A DNA stretch of 64,000 nt, from contig NW_025336010.1 of the NCBI RefSeq assembly GCF_004798865.1, positions 2,021,540 to 2,085,539 on the forward strand, given 5' to 3'. Every line of letters starts with the position of its first letter. The stretch's first letter is position 1. Position numbers and translations under genes: made by a program. Under the pieces are notes generated by a model. That model worked only from the letters and a program-made list of their open reading frames with translations, had not been told where the DNA came from and made no database searches. This document shows positions 1-10,352 of this stretch, one piece after another. Origin of the DNA: Varanus komodoensis (lineage: Eukaryota > Chordata > Lepidosauria > Squamata > Varanidae).

Positions 1-124
1 CCTGAGGATGCCCACCCCACCCAAATGTAAATCCTCCTGGTGGGGAAAGGAGACCGTGTGCTGGCGCTGGAACCTTCTCACTGCAAAACAGATGGCTAAG
101 CCAAGCCTTGGAGAAGCAGCAGCC

Positions 125-545
125 ACTTTCAGATGGCCTTGTGTGATGTTTGTTTAGAATATTTATATGCCAGTCTGTCGCAAAGGCCTCAGGACAGCTT
201 ACATAAATAAAAAATAATAATATAAAACATAATGCAAATGAATTTCAGATCCACCCTGGCTGCAGATTAAAAACATATATAAACCAATATTAAAAGTTAT
301 TAAAATATTGTTGGAATAAAAAGGTCTTAACCTGGTGCCAAAAAACAAATAACAACAGTGCCAGGTGGACCTCTCTGGGGAGCACATTCCATAGGTGGGG
401 TGCCACCGCAAAGAAAGCCCTCCTCCAGGTACTTTGCCTCCTAATATCCTTCATGGAGGGCTCCCGGAGGAGGGCCTCTGCTGCCGATCTCAAGGGGCGG
501 GAGGGCAAATATGGAAGAAGGTGTTCCCGGGACAGAAGAGAGATG
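125..545 (-). mobile_element. L2-type LINE 3' end, old fragment
   Basis: On the minus strand a short reading frame (about 290-530) ends with the pattern RAFFAVAPHLWNVLP...FWHQVKTFLF, which resembles the C-terminal tail of L2-clade reverse transcriptases (APxLWNxLP ... FKxxLKTxLF). It is followed by an AT-rich tail (roughly 150-300) typical of a LINE 3' end. The fragment is 5'-truncated. It ends close to the PLA2G1B core promoter. Family assignment is from the motif only. Confidence 0.6.
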
Positions 546-552
546 CTTAAGG

Positions 553-640
553 AAAGGTAAACACAGCTCCCTGATCTCAGCTGCTGGTGCCAAGATAACA
601 GCAGACCTATAAAGAGGCTGAAAAAGTGGATGACAGAAAA
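553..640 (+). promoter_or_regulatory. PLA2G1B: PLA2G1B core promoter with TATA box
   Basis: TATAAAG lies at 608-614, 55 bases before the start codon, which predicts transcription start near 638-640 and a 5' UTR of about 30 bases. Just upstream are a forkhead-like GTAAACA (about 557-563) and a CAGCTG E-box (about 580). On the reverse strand the E-box is followed about two helical turns later by TTTCC, loosely resembling the bipartite PTF1 site of acinar-pancreas genes. The TATA box is clear; the factor sites are inference. Confidence 0.6.
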
Positions 641-668
641 CCCGTTCGGTGCCTGGCTTGCTGGCAGA

Positions 669-3600
669 ATGAAACTTCTCTCCCTCCTCTTGCTGGCCCT
701 TGGTGAGTTGCCACTAGCCAGGCCTGCTGGCCCAGAGCAGGAGATGGTGCAGAGGTGCCCTCTGGACAGGAATCCGGGGCCGGCGTGCAAGGCCCCGCAC
801 ACCAGGATGAGTGAGCAGGAGCCAGATGCAGCGGGGCTGATTGCCACACTCGGAGCCCGTTGGCATCACGTCCACACTGCACACATGACCTCCCGGAAGC
901 AGGAGGTCCCGTTGCTGAAAGCATCCAGCTGCAGCACCAAGGTTACCAAGCGGCAGAGGGGCGGCTTTCGAAGCAGGATGGGAAGCATGTGCAGGATGGG
1001 CCCCTCCTGGCACACACCTGCGTGTCGGGGGCAGGCAAGGGGGGGGGGGGGGGAGTGGAATTGGCTCTGCGTCTTCCCCTGCCTACTGATGGAACTTTCC
1101 TTCCACTTGTCAAAGCCCAGGTAGGTCTGCCTTGGGAGGGGGTGGGATGGCCTCTGAGGAGACCTCTGGGCTTGAGTCACCGGAGCTGCAGGTTGCTTGT
1201 GCTATGCTTACTGGCTTGGGCTAGCGCCTTTGCCACACTTGTGGCCAGAGGGAGCTAGATGGCCACTTCCCAGGCAAGTTCGAAGTGCTTGTGACCTTCT
1301 GAAAGGCTCCATGGCCTGGGAACAGGATGCATGGGGTCTCCTGCCGATACACCCAAGCCCTGACCAGGCAGCCTTCCCTGGCTGCAGTCTCTGAGGCATG
1401 GCGGGCGCTTAACGGCGAGGGCCTCTTCAGGAGTGGCTCCCTGGCAGCAACACTCACCTAAGACCCCAAAAGAGCCTTTGAATTTCAGCCCCAACACTCT
1501 GCTTGAGCCACTGGGCACATGTGCTGGGTTTTTTTGATCTTGGGCACATGTGCTGGTTTTGTGGTTACTTGTGGTTTAAAATGTAAACCAGCCTGCAAAT
1601 GTTATGCTATTGAACTGCAGACTATAAAGGATGGGGAGGGAGTGGGGGACGGAGGGTCAGGAAGGGGTGCAGAGATGTTACTGAGTGTGGAGAATTTTTC
1701 TGAAGAAATCTCACCACTTTGCTGGGGTGGGGGCGTTTTCGCTTGGGCTCCCTGCACCACACCTGCAAGATGGGATGTTCTATCATTCTGCTACACATCA
1801 ATCAGTTACTAGCACGTGGCTTGTGCATTTGTGCAAATGAGCTACAGGGACAGATTTTCCTTCAGTGAATCCAGGCTAGTGCCTCTCTCTCACTGCAGCA
1901 GGTGCGCAAGCAGAAGACTCTGCAGAGTCACCTGCTGTCTGCACGTTTCCACTCTGGGGCTCAGCAAAAGGCAGGCAGGCTGACCCTGCAAGGGACGGCT
2001 GGAGCTGTCTTGCTTGCTGCCTGCTGCCCTGCCCAGCCGTGTCTGGTTCTTGCAATTGTCAGGCATCCCGGCAAAGGATGTACTGCTGTCCCTGTCTCTG
2101 CACTGTGCACAGCACAGCACAATCCGGGGCCCTGGTCCAACCCTGCATGCAGAGGACAGCTCTGAACTCTGAATTAAAAGGAGGCCTGAGCTGCCTTGAG
2201 GAAGACTGATCGGCAGGAGTTTCACCTGGGGTCGAGCAAGCAACAGCTTCTGGGCTCTGCGATCTTCTTCTCTTTGACTCTTGCAGGGCCAGCCCAAAAC
2301 ATCCGGCTGCCCCTCCATTCCCTGCACATAAACAGCCCGGGTGGGCAGTTGCCTCCTGCTCCAGCACCAGCACCAGCACCAGAACGGCACTTCCCCCTCG
2401 CCTGAAGGAGGCCCCAGAGAGCTCCCTCTGCCGCTGGCTGCAGCCGCCCAGCATCGGGCCTCACTCTGCCTAGTGTGGGGCGGGGTGGGTGGCCTCACGC
2501 CCAGCCTGCTGCGTGCACGGCTGGCTGCTGCAGCCCTCATCTAGGGCGCACCACTCACAGGCTCAGGGGATGCCCTGGAGCACCGGAAGAAACCCGTGCA
2601 AAAGCTGGCATCAGCCTCTCTGCATGCACAGAGTGCAGCTCCAGCGGGCTCTGCCCTCTAAGCACGGAGCCTGGCTGCATTGTTCCAGCCCTCTGGCTGA
2701 ATTCTCTGCTCGCAGGGAGGCTGCCTGTTGCAACACTGCATGCTGCTGCGCCAGGTTGCCTCCCTCCATGCCAACGCACATTCAGATTAAGACTGCTGCC
2801 TGGGCAACCCTGAATGTTTTACACACTAGAAGAGGGGTGCTGCACCTTCCTGCCCAGGGGCCAGTTCCATTCTGGAGACACTCTCAGGGCACTGCATTCC
2901 AGTGGTGTGCATGCAAAGTACCAGCACGATTGTTTTAAACCTTCTTTCAAGGAAGTGAAACCCACCCAAATAGCTGGTCGTCTCCTGAGAAATCGCTCTC
3001 TCTCTCTCCCCCCCCCCCCACCCCGCTTTCCCAGTGGTCTCAGTCAGTGCTGCCAAATCCCGGAATCTGTGGCAATTTTGGAAAATGATCAAATGCGTCA
3101 TCCCCAGCAGTAATCCCGTGTGGGATTTCAGCACCTACGGCTGCTACTGTGGCTTGGGGGGCAGCGGCACCCCAGTGGACGCACTGGACAGGTGAGCCCC
3201 ACCCTTTCTGCACATCCTTCCTGGGTGTGCGGCCCACCCGGGCCTCCTCTCTTTTTGCTGGGGACGGAAAAATGGATCCATTTGGTGCAGAACCCCAACC
3301 AGTCCAGCTGAGAAGCGCCAAAGTCACAGCTCGCTCTCTTCGTCCGGAGCTGTGCCCGGCTGGGCATGGGGAGGGCGGCGTGCGGCAGGCCCAGCCCAAG
3401 GCAAGTTTAGGCGGAGAGCCTGGGGCGGGGGGTCGTCCGACTTGCACAGCGTCGCCCTCGGCTGCGTGGCTGAACGGAAGCGGCTTTTCCCAGGCCAGCT
3501 GGCCGCACGCACGGTCTGGAGGGGAGCACTGGCGGGAGGCTGCGGCCGTCTCGTGATGGCCCATGGGCCTGCGCACGGCGCTGCTGGAGCAGTCTGGGTG

Positions 3601-6600
3601 GTGCGGCAGCCGGGGGCCTGGCCGGGGCCGGCGCCGTCGAGGCCTGGGGTCCGATCCTTGCTGGGCCATGAAGCCACTGGGTGAGCTGGGGCCAGTCACC
3701 GCCCACCTGCCCAGCCTGTTTTGCAGGGCTGCTGCGAGACTGAGCGGGGAGGAGCCCCGAGCGCTGGCTAGCGGTGCAAGGAGCTGCCATCGGTGCAAGG
3801 GGGGGGCGTTTTTCCTCGTCATACTAAAACTGCCAGTAAAATTGATTGGCGATATTATTCTGTTTATGCCTTACATTTCTACTCCACCTTTCCCACAAGG
3901 AGCCCAGGGCCTTCTCCCCTCCACTTCTTATCTTCACAACAACCCTGTAAAGTAGGCCAGCGGAGACTAGCCCAAGCCTCGTGAGCTTTGTGGCCGCGTG
4001 GAGACCAGACCCCAGCCCAGCCCTCACTGCCACGCCATGCCAGCCGCGGTAGAACGAAGGCCGTCATTGCATTGCTGCTGGCATTATTTGATAGCTCTAT
4101 ATTTTGCCTTTTTCTTACGAACTCAAACTGATTGACACCCTCCTCCTCGCAGTCTTTTCCCCACAACATCCCTGTGGGGTAGACTGAGGTGAGAGGGAGT
4201 GCCTGGCTCAAAGTCACCCGGTGGGCTCCACGGCCAAGCGAGGACAAGAACCCAGACCGCCTGAGTCCCAGTACCATGCTCTTAACCACGAATCTACGCG
4301 GGCCCATCGCAGAATGGGATGCAGGAGTTAATTCGACGGCCATTTTCTCACCCGGCCCATCGAAGCAGCCTCCCCAAGCCCCGGCCCTGGCGTGGAACGC
4401 CAAGGATGTGCAAAGCGGCCTCTCTGGCCACAGGAAGAGCTCCGGCCGGGGCTGCCACTCAACCTGTGCTAACCATCCCATGGCCAGGGCCCGCCAACAT
4501 GGCTCCCAGTCCGGCCTTATCCAGTAGCTTAACTGATGGAACGCATGGTCACGAAATGTGGTCAGGCAGTAGCTTTATCCCATTTTTCCAACAGTGGAAA
4601 AATGTTTTGAGGGAGCCCCTGGGATTGGCTGTTTCCTGCTGGCATCTGCTGGCGTCCAGAAGAATCTTTGGTCTGAATCCAGCAGGGCTGCTTTAGTGAT
4701 CATAGGATAGCTAAGAGTGGAACTTCCATGTTCGGAGGCAATCTACCTGTGGATGCTGAGGACAAACAAGGAAGGTTCATGGCCCCAGCAGGGGGTTCTG
4801 GGAAGTACCTAGCTAGCTGCTGCAGGACCAAGAGGGACCAACCTCAGTCTCTTCATGAAGGTGGCTCTCGCCTTCCTTTGCACCAAGCCTGGAAACAATT
4901 CAGAGCACTCGTTTTTTCTTCTTGCACAGATGTTGCCAAGCCCATGACAACTGCTATTCTGCAGCCAAGAAGCACCCCGAGTGCCGATTCCTTCTGGACA
5001 ATCCTTACATGAACACCTACCACTACAAGTGCTCTGGCACTACCATCACCTGTGAAGGTAGAAACATAGAAACTGAGCGAGTCAGAAGGAGTCTCCTGGG
5101 TCATCTAGTCTGACCCCCGGCTCCAGCCGGCTCCGCTCACGACATGCCCACCATGTGCACGTCCAACCTGTCCTTGAACACCCGCACCGATGGGGCCTCA
5201 ACGACCCCCCGTGGAAGCCCATTCCCACCCTCGGGGTCCTGACTGTCAGGGAGCGCTTCCGGGCATCTGGACACACTACACACCATGTCCAGCAGGCTGT
5301 CCTGCTCCTCAGGCAGAAGGGCCCAGGCCTGTGGCATGCCCAGTTACCCCTGCCCTCGCAGCTACCGTGTGGCCCTCTGCTACCACAGCTGTTTCCAGCA
5401 TGCCCCGTTCATGCAGGGGATAGCGAAGTGTGTGTGAATCAGGTTGGGGGTGGCATCCATGAGGGTGCAAGGGGGACAACCGGCCTGGCCACACTCACTG
5501 GCACTCCCAGCCACGTCCACTGGCATGGCATTCTCAGCCCACCCCCAACAGGCACCGATGGACTTCCTGGCCCGTGTCTGGGGAAAGGTCCTCTCTGTGC
5601 CCCGCTTCCCCATGTCAGAGAGGTGGCCAGGCTGAGTTGCCCCTGCAACTTCAGGCTTCACTGCGGTGGGGGCTGCCCGGGAGCATTAACAGAAATGCTC
5701 CCGAGCCCCAGTGTGGTTTCCTCTGTCTATTTGCAGAGAAATCAGAATGAAGTTTTAGGCTTAAGTCAAATTGTGCAAAGCAGAAACCAGACCCAAATTG
5801 TCCCTGGAGTCATTAATGCAGCAGTTCTGCACCCTCATAATGGAAACTAAGTTAGTTCCCTAGGTCTCAGTGGGACTTTTTTCTGCACAGACATTTCTGG
5901 CTTAAGAGGGGCTGTTCCAAGATCAAGAAAGAAACTGTGCATTTATTATTTATCATAGTAATGTTTACATACCAGCTAATTTACTAAAAGGGCATCAAGG
6001 TGGCATAAACCAGGGGTCTCAAACTTGCGGCCCGCGGGCCAATTGCCGGGACGGGGGGGCACGGGGGAGGGGCCCTGTGGCCTTCAAAGCACCAGCGGCA
6101 CCCGGGCTGGCCTCCGGGAGCGACGCGGGATGAGGGGCCCACCACCACCGTGGTGGTGGGATAGTTGATGCGGCCCAGCCTCACCCAGACTCTACTTCCA
6201 GCGGCCCCCAGGTAAGTTGAGTTTGAGACCCCTGGTTTAAACCAAGAACACTGTATCACAGTTACCATGAATCTATCTGCCACACTATCAGGAACTGTGA
6301 ACAGGAAGTATTTAACTAAAAGTGCAGGAGCCCTGAAGAGACTCCAACAGCAGTCTGGCCTCTCCATCATGTATAGGATGGTTTCTGGTTGTGTTTTATT
6401 ATGGGGAAAAAAATCCACAAATCGGGGTGAAATAACACAGGAGGGCAACACTGTAACACTAGAAAGCAAGATTTTGATCCTGGTACCAGCCAGATACTCC
6501 ACAAAACAGAAGTTAACTAAGTATAGCAACTTCAGAGCAAAGGCTTGAGTGCTAGGAGGACACTGAACGAACTGTCCCGAGCTTTCAACGTCTCGGAGTA

Positions 6601-6827
6601 TTTCAGAGCCGGGCCTCAGGGTGCTGCTGAGGGAAGCGTGGGCGGGCTTCGTTTTCCAAAAGGAGCGGCGCTGGGGATCGCTCAAACCCTTTCCTTCCCC
6701 CGCAGGGAAGAACGGCGAATGCGAGGCATTTATCTGCAACTGCGACCGCAGCGCTGCCCTGTGCTTCGCCGGAGCGCCTCACCACGGCGAGAACAAGCGC
6801 CCAGGCGCGAGCGGGCGCTGCCAGTGA
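669..6827 (+). CDS. PLA2G1B: Phospholipase A2 group IB (pancreatic type), four exons, complete
   Basis: Secreted calcium-dependent enzyme that hydrolyses the sn-2 ester of phospholipids, classically in pancreatic juice. Exons 669-702, 3035-3191, 4930-5057 and 6706-6827 join in phase with GT-AG borders to give 146 aa. Residues 1-17 form a hydrophobic signal peptide; a short propeptide ending KSR (19-21) would be trimmed by trypsin, leaving a mature protein that begins NLWQF. The calcium loop [11 protein letters not shown] (46-56), catalytic H69-D70 in CCQAHDNC and D120 in CNCDR match family positions 48, 49 and 99. All 14 cysteines of group I enzymes are present. The pancreatic loop DNPYMN (87-92) is retained, which separates it from elapid venom group IA toxins. 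The C-terminus ([16 protein letters not shown]) is unusually G, A, R and P rich because exon 4 lies at the edge of a CpG island. No break is seen. Confidence 0.95.
3840..4035 (-). repeat. CORE-SINE (MIR-like) copy in PLA2G1B intron 2
   Basis: Read on the minus strand it carries the CORE-SINE signature (GAGGCTTGGGCTAGTCTC, then TTTACAGGGTTGTTGTGAAGA) and an L2-like tail. A second copy follows about 100 bases downstream, and others in this window match it (30985, 39760, 48480). Confidence 0.55.
4137..4290 (-). repeat. CORE-SINE (MIR-like) second copy, with tRNA-like head
   Basis: On the minus strand it starts with GTGGTTAAGAGCATGG (A-box like), then GGGTTCTTGTCCTC (B-box like), then the conserved core (GTGACTTTGAGCCAGGCACT ... 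CCCACAGGGATGTTGTGG). This is the tRNA-plus-CORE plan of MIR-type SINEs. Confidence 0.6.
5058..5280 (-). mobile_element. CR1 LINE 3' end abutting the exon 3 splice donor
   Basis: This is the reverse complement of the CR1 copy at 33235-33607 (same shared block: TCTAGTCTGACCCCCGGCTC, CACCATGTGCACGT, CTGACTGTCAGG). Its 3' tail octamers read TAGAAACATAGAAAC and start at base +2 of the PLA2G1B exon 3 donor, so most of that donor's intronic half is tail-like. It is 5'-truncated, as usual for CR1. Confidence 0.8.
6003..6242. mobile_element. Short hAT-type non-autonomous DNA transposon (MITE) with TIRs and 8-bp target duplication
   Basis: Perfect 15-bp terminal inverted repeats: CAGGGGTCTCAAACT at 6011-6025 and AGTTTGAGACCCCTG at 6220-6234. 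They are flanked by near-identical 8-mers, GCATAAAC (6003-6010) and GTTTAAAC (6235-6242), 6 of 8 matching, as expected of a hAT target-site duplication. The 224-bp GC-rich body has no coding sequence. It lies in PLA2G1B intron 3. Confidence 0.85.
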
Positions 6828-6959
6828 CCGGAGCGCCACGCGCTGGCCCTGCGAGGCCCGGCCGCCTTCCCGCGGGGGGCCGGGGAGCCGCGGCGGCCAG
6901 GCGTCGGGGCAAAGCTGGAGCCCGCGAAAGGGGGCCAGCCAGGGAAGGGCCTCCTCGGG

Positions 6960-6965
6960 AATAAA
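6960..6965 (+). terminator. PLA2G1B: Poly(A) signal of PLA2G1B
   Basis: AATAAA lies 133 bases after the stop codon, predicting cleavage near 6980. The signal lies inside the CpG island that appears to start the next gene. Confidence 0.7.
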
Positions 6966-7249
6966 GCCCGGCACCGACGCGCGCCCGCTGCTCTTCCTTC
7001 CCGCGCGGCGCGGCGCGGCGGCGCGGCGCGGGGTGGCAGCTCGCGGGGGAACCCCTGACCTGGCGGGAGCGGGGCCTGGCCGCGGCGGGCACCCTCCGAG
7101 GGCATTTTCGCCCGCGGCCTCCGCCGGGCGGGCGCACCAGCGACGCCGGGGGAGGGCGCTCGGCCGGCTGCAGGGGGCGGCGGCGGGGGGCTGCCGCAGT
7201 CGGCGCTGGCCGCGTCCCGTCGGGAGGCCCCGGCCGTGGGAAGGGCGCG

Positions 7250-7416
7250 GGCCGAGGAGCGCCCCGCCGCCGGCGCGTGTGTCACAATGCGCGGACCGGC
7301 GCCCGCGGCCCCTGCAGGGGAGGGCGGCGCAGAGGCGAGGCGAGGCGAGGCGGGCAGCACCGCGCGGCCACCGGGCTCCAGCTGATCCAGGGCGAGCGAG
7401 CGAGCGAGCGGGGAAG
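7250..7416 (+). other. Probable non-coding first exon of the unrecognised gene (start approximate)
   Basis: GGGGAAG followed by GTAAGC gives a near-consensus 5' splice site, with the exon ending at 7416. Joined to the acceptor AAG before 13316, the transcript would read TGTAGT then ATG. An ATG inside this exon (about 7287) opens a short frame that ends with TGA near 7383, so the exon is treated as 5' UTR. The left edge is a guess. Confidence 0.45.
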
Positions 7417-9365
7417 GTAAGCCGGGCGCCTCGGGGCCCAGCCTTGCCCCCCCGGCGTCCTTCCGGTGGGCTGCGCAAGCGCCTTCACTCCCGGTCGCCT
7501 TTGAGCCGGCCTCGCAGGCTCAGGGCAGCGAAGGAGAGCGCGCGCCGGGGCCCCTCGGCCCGGGCGGCTTTCGGCCCGGGCGGCAGCGACGCTCCCTCTC
7601 CCCGGAGGGCTCGCCCGCGAGGGCACCGCCCACCGCCGCCTGGCGCTGCACCTCGCGTGGCGCGCGGGGGCGCTGCCCGGGGTGCCGCGGGAACCCTGCC
7701 CCCCCCCCGCACAAGTGGGCACAGCCCCGCCCTCGCCGCGCGGCCCTTCGCGGCGCTCGGGTGCTTTCACAAAACCTGCTTTATTCGCCGTTACAGCTTG
7801 TCTCACAACTTTATCCCTTCTATTCCTCAGTCCCAAGCCTCCAACCACAAAGCACCTTCCTCCTGCTCCCCTTGCCTTCCCAAACCGCCCCCCATTAAAG
7901 AAAAGCCGCTTGGCTCCGGTTGAAGGCTGGGAAGGATGAGAGGCCCAGCCCGAGAGGAGCCTCCCGCTTCCCTGTCCCACCAAGGCCCCTCAGGACGGGG
8001 GCCACCAGGCCGTGAGACATGGTGCCTCTCGGCTTCCCCGCTGCCTGCGACGCGCCGGCATCAAGCCAGGAGGTCTCCTCCCACCCATTTCTCTTCTACT
8101 GCTCCAAAGCACTGCACAACCCAGTGCTCCCAGTTTCAGAACCGTAACAGTCCTGTATGGTAAGTTGGACTGGGACATGAAGACCGGCCCCAAGCCACCT
8201 GGCAGACTTCACGGCTGAATGGGGGCTGGAACGCGGGGTCTCCCTGGGCCAGCCTGATGCTCGCTCCAGCTGGCTACATTTTTTCTGGCAGGGTTCCAGC
8301 GCCTGCAAACCACCGCATGGTTGGCAGAAATCAGACAGGCCAGAATTTTCCTCCAGTGGGTTTCCTTTCCACTGAAAAAAGGCACCTGTCAAAGCTCTGC
8401 CTGAGGGAGCTGCAAAAGGGACGGGCCCTGTGGGGAGCAGGCACTTACCCGAGCCTCTGTGTCAGACCCACACGCAGCTGCTTTGCGTTACGTGTTCCTA
8501 CACTGATCCGGCTGCTGCTGCCCTCAGACACCTGCACAGGCCAGGGTGCTCTGGGCTCGTGGAGGTTCAAGGACGGCCCCCTCAGAGCACACTGTGGCCG
8601 GGGCCGGATGTGTATGAAGTGGGCGGGGGCCCTCCCCATGCTCTCCAGGAGCCTTCCCAGCCGGCCGACCTGATCCTCCTCCTCACTCAACACAGGCTGC
8701 CTGCAGCTGATCCCAGCCAACATGTTACACCCAGCTTGTTCACCCTTAAGCAACTCGAAGGTGGCCTTCCAACACTGTGGAGAGGCTCCTCTGCTTTCCT
8801 AGGATGGTTGATGGAAATCGGGGGAGAGCGGGAGAGCCAGCACGAGCTGGGTGTCCCGGGCACCTGGGGAGAGTCCCTGGGGGCCCGCATTCAGCCGTTT
8901 CGTGCAGAAGGCGAAGAGCCCTGTGGTGCAGGGCAGAACCCCATGGCACCCCACAAGTCCCTGGGCTGGGCCCCAGAGCCCTCCCTCTGCATGCCACTGT
9001 CTGGGCTCGCTGGGAATGACGGCATCCCCAGGCCGGTCCCAGCGAGGCAGCCGAGAGGGTACTGTACTTTCCCAGCCTCGCTCATCAACGGAATTGTGGC
9101 TGATGCCTGAGAGGAGATCTCCACAAGCCATTCCATCCGAGAACACCTGGTTGCTGCTGCAGGAGGGAGATTAAGTGGCGCCCTAGCGACCAGCCTCACG
9201 GGCACCGCGATCGCTTGCTGGCCCACCCAGCACCTGATCAGGGCTGCACCCACCTCGCAAACCTTCACTTGACCCACAGCTTCCCCCAGAAGATGTTGGG
9301 AAGTGCCCTTTGAGGAGATGGTGAGTCTTCTTTCAGAGCGGGCAAAGGCAACCTGTGGAGCTTGA

Positions 9366-9463
9366 TGCTTGGCCAACAACTCCCATCTGTCCTCATCACT
9401 GGCTGTGCCGGGTATGGCTGAGGGGAGTTGTAGTCCAAAATGTCTGCAGGGCAGTCAGCCCAG
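9366..9463. mobile_element. Palindromic MITE copy (GGGAGTTGTAGTCC family)
   Basis: Left half carries CAACAACTCCCATC and right half GGGGAGTTGTAGTCC, in inverted arrangement. Same short palindromic family as copies at 19630, 22593, 25047, 43895, 43983 and 52840. Confidence 0.55.
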
Positions 9464-10325
9464 CCTTGCTTCAGCGAAGGTCATTAAACGTGGTTCACTT
9501 GGGTAAGTCCATACCCAGTGCTCAGGTTACAAACAGGTGCCAAAGACTGCAGTGATGGAAGAGCTGGAAGCCGCTGCATTGCATTGTAAGGAAGCTCTGA
9601 ACCAACAGAAAACAGGGTCAGAGAGCGGGGTAATGTGCTAGTAACCTCTACCCTGCAGAAAAAGCTGATTTCTCCTGGAATAAATTCCTGAGACAAGTTC
9701 AAATTTTGCTTTAACAAGAAGTATTATGCTGCCTTTCCAATCCCAAAGTCTGGAAAAGAAGAAATTCCTTATACCCAGATAAGAGGAATCATTCCAAGTG
9801 ATCCTGGTGACAAGAGTCATTGTGAAGGTTAAAAAAAAAGGATCTGGATGCTGGATCCATACCTAAAGGTCAAAATCCAGACGTCTTCCCAAGGAAAAGG
9901 GCACTGAGAGCTCAACAAGCTAACCTTCCTAACCCTCTGGCAGGTTCAGCCCAGAAGCCCCTGTGATTATGCCTGTGACCCCTTATCAGAGGAGAGTGGT
10001 CAGTGATTTAAAGAAAGCTGTAAGGCCTGCAGACTACCCTGAAGAAGGACAGCAGTGCAAAAGGAGCTGCGGCTGATTCGCCATGAGCAAGAGGAGCTAG
10101 GCAAGATCCCCCTGCTCTTTCATGTTCTCCCACAGGTATCCCAGGGGACTTTGTGGCAGAACTGACTTGCTCAGTTCCCCTGTCGCGGCGATCACGAGCC
10201 CCTTCTCATTCATCAGGGCTTTAGTGTCTGTTCACTGAGATTTTGACAGCCATGGAAAGCCCCTTCAAAGTGCCCAAATGGCACGCTGTGGGAGATGACA
10301 GTGGTTGACAATTTAGGGCTTGCAA

Positions 10326-10352
10326 AAAGGGGGTGCAATTTACACCCCCTTT
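10326..10352. repeat. Perfect 10-bp inverted repeat with 7-base loop
   Basis: AAAGGGGGTG (10326-10335) pairs with CACCCCCTTT (10343-10352) across the loop CAATTTA. Intronic, with no other coding or repeat context that I recognise. Confidence 0.7.

Larger units (their letters stand above)
6720..7760 (+). promoter_or_regulatory. CpG island, probable promoter of the downstream unrecognised gene
   Basis: Dense CpG runs (for example GCGCGGCGCGGCGCGG near 7007, GAGGCGAGGCGAGG near 7337 and GCGAGCGAGCGAGC near 7391), with no TATA box. It overlaps PLA2G1B exon 4 and ends in the first intron of the next plus-strand gene. The transcription start is not visible directly; it is inferred to lie upstream of the strong donor at 7417. 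Confidence 0.65.

Noticed and set aside
669-6827. Venom (elapid group IA) phospholipase toxin
   Set aside because: The pancreatic loop DNPYMN and a trypsin-type propeptide are present, and it is a single gene in a 12q24-like neighbourhood; this is the ordinary digestive enzyme.
7033-7923. 296-codon open frame across the CpG island, in frame with the unknown gene's first coding exon
   Set aside because: It has no ATG, is arginine/proline/glycine rich as expected of any frame in CpG-dense DNA, and crosses a strong splice donor. Treated as chance.
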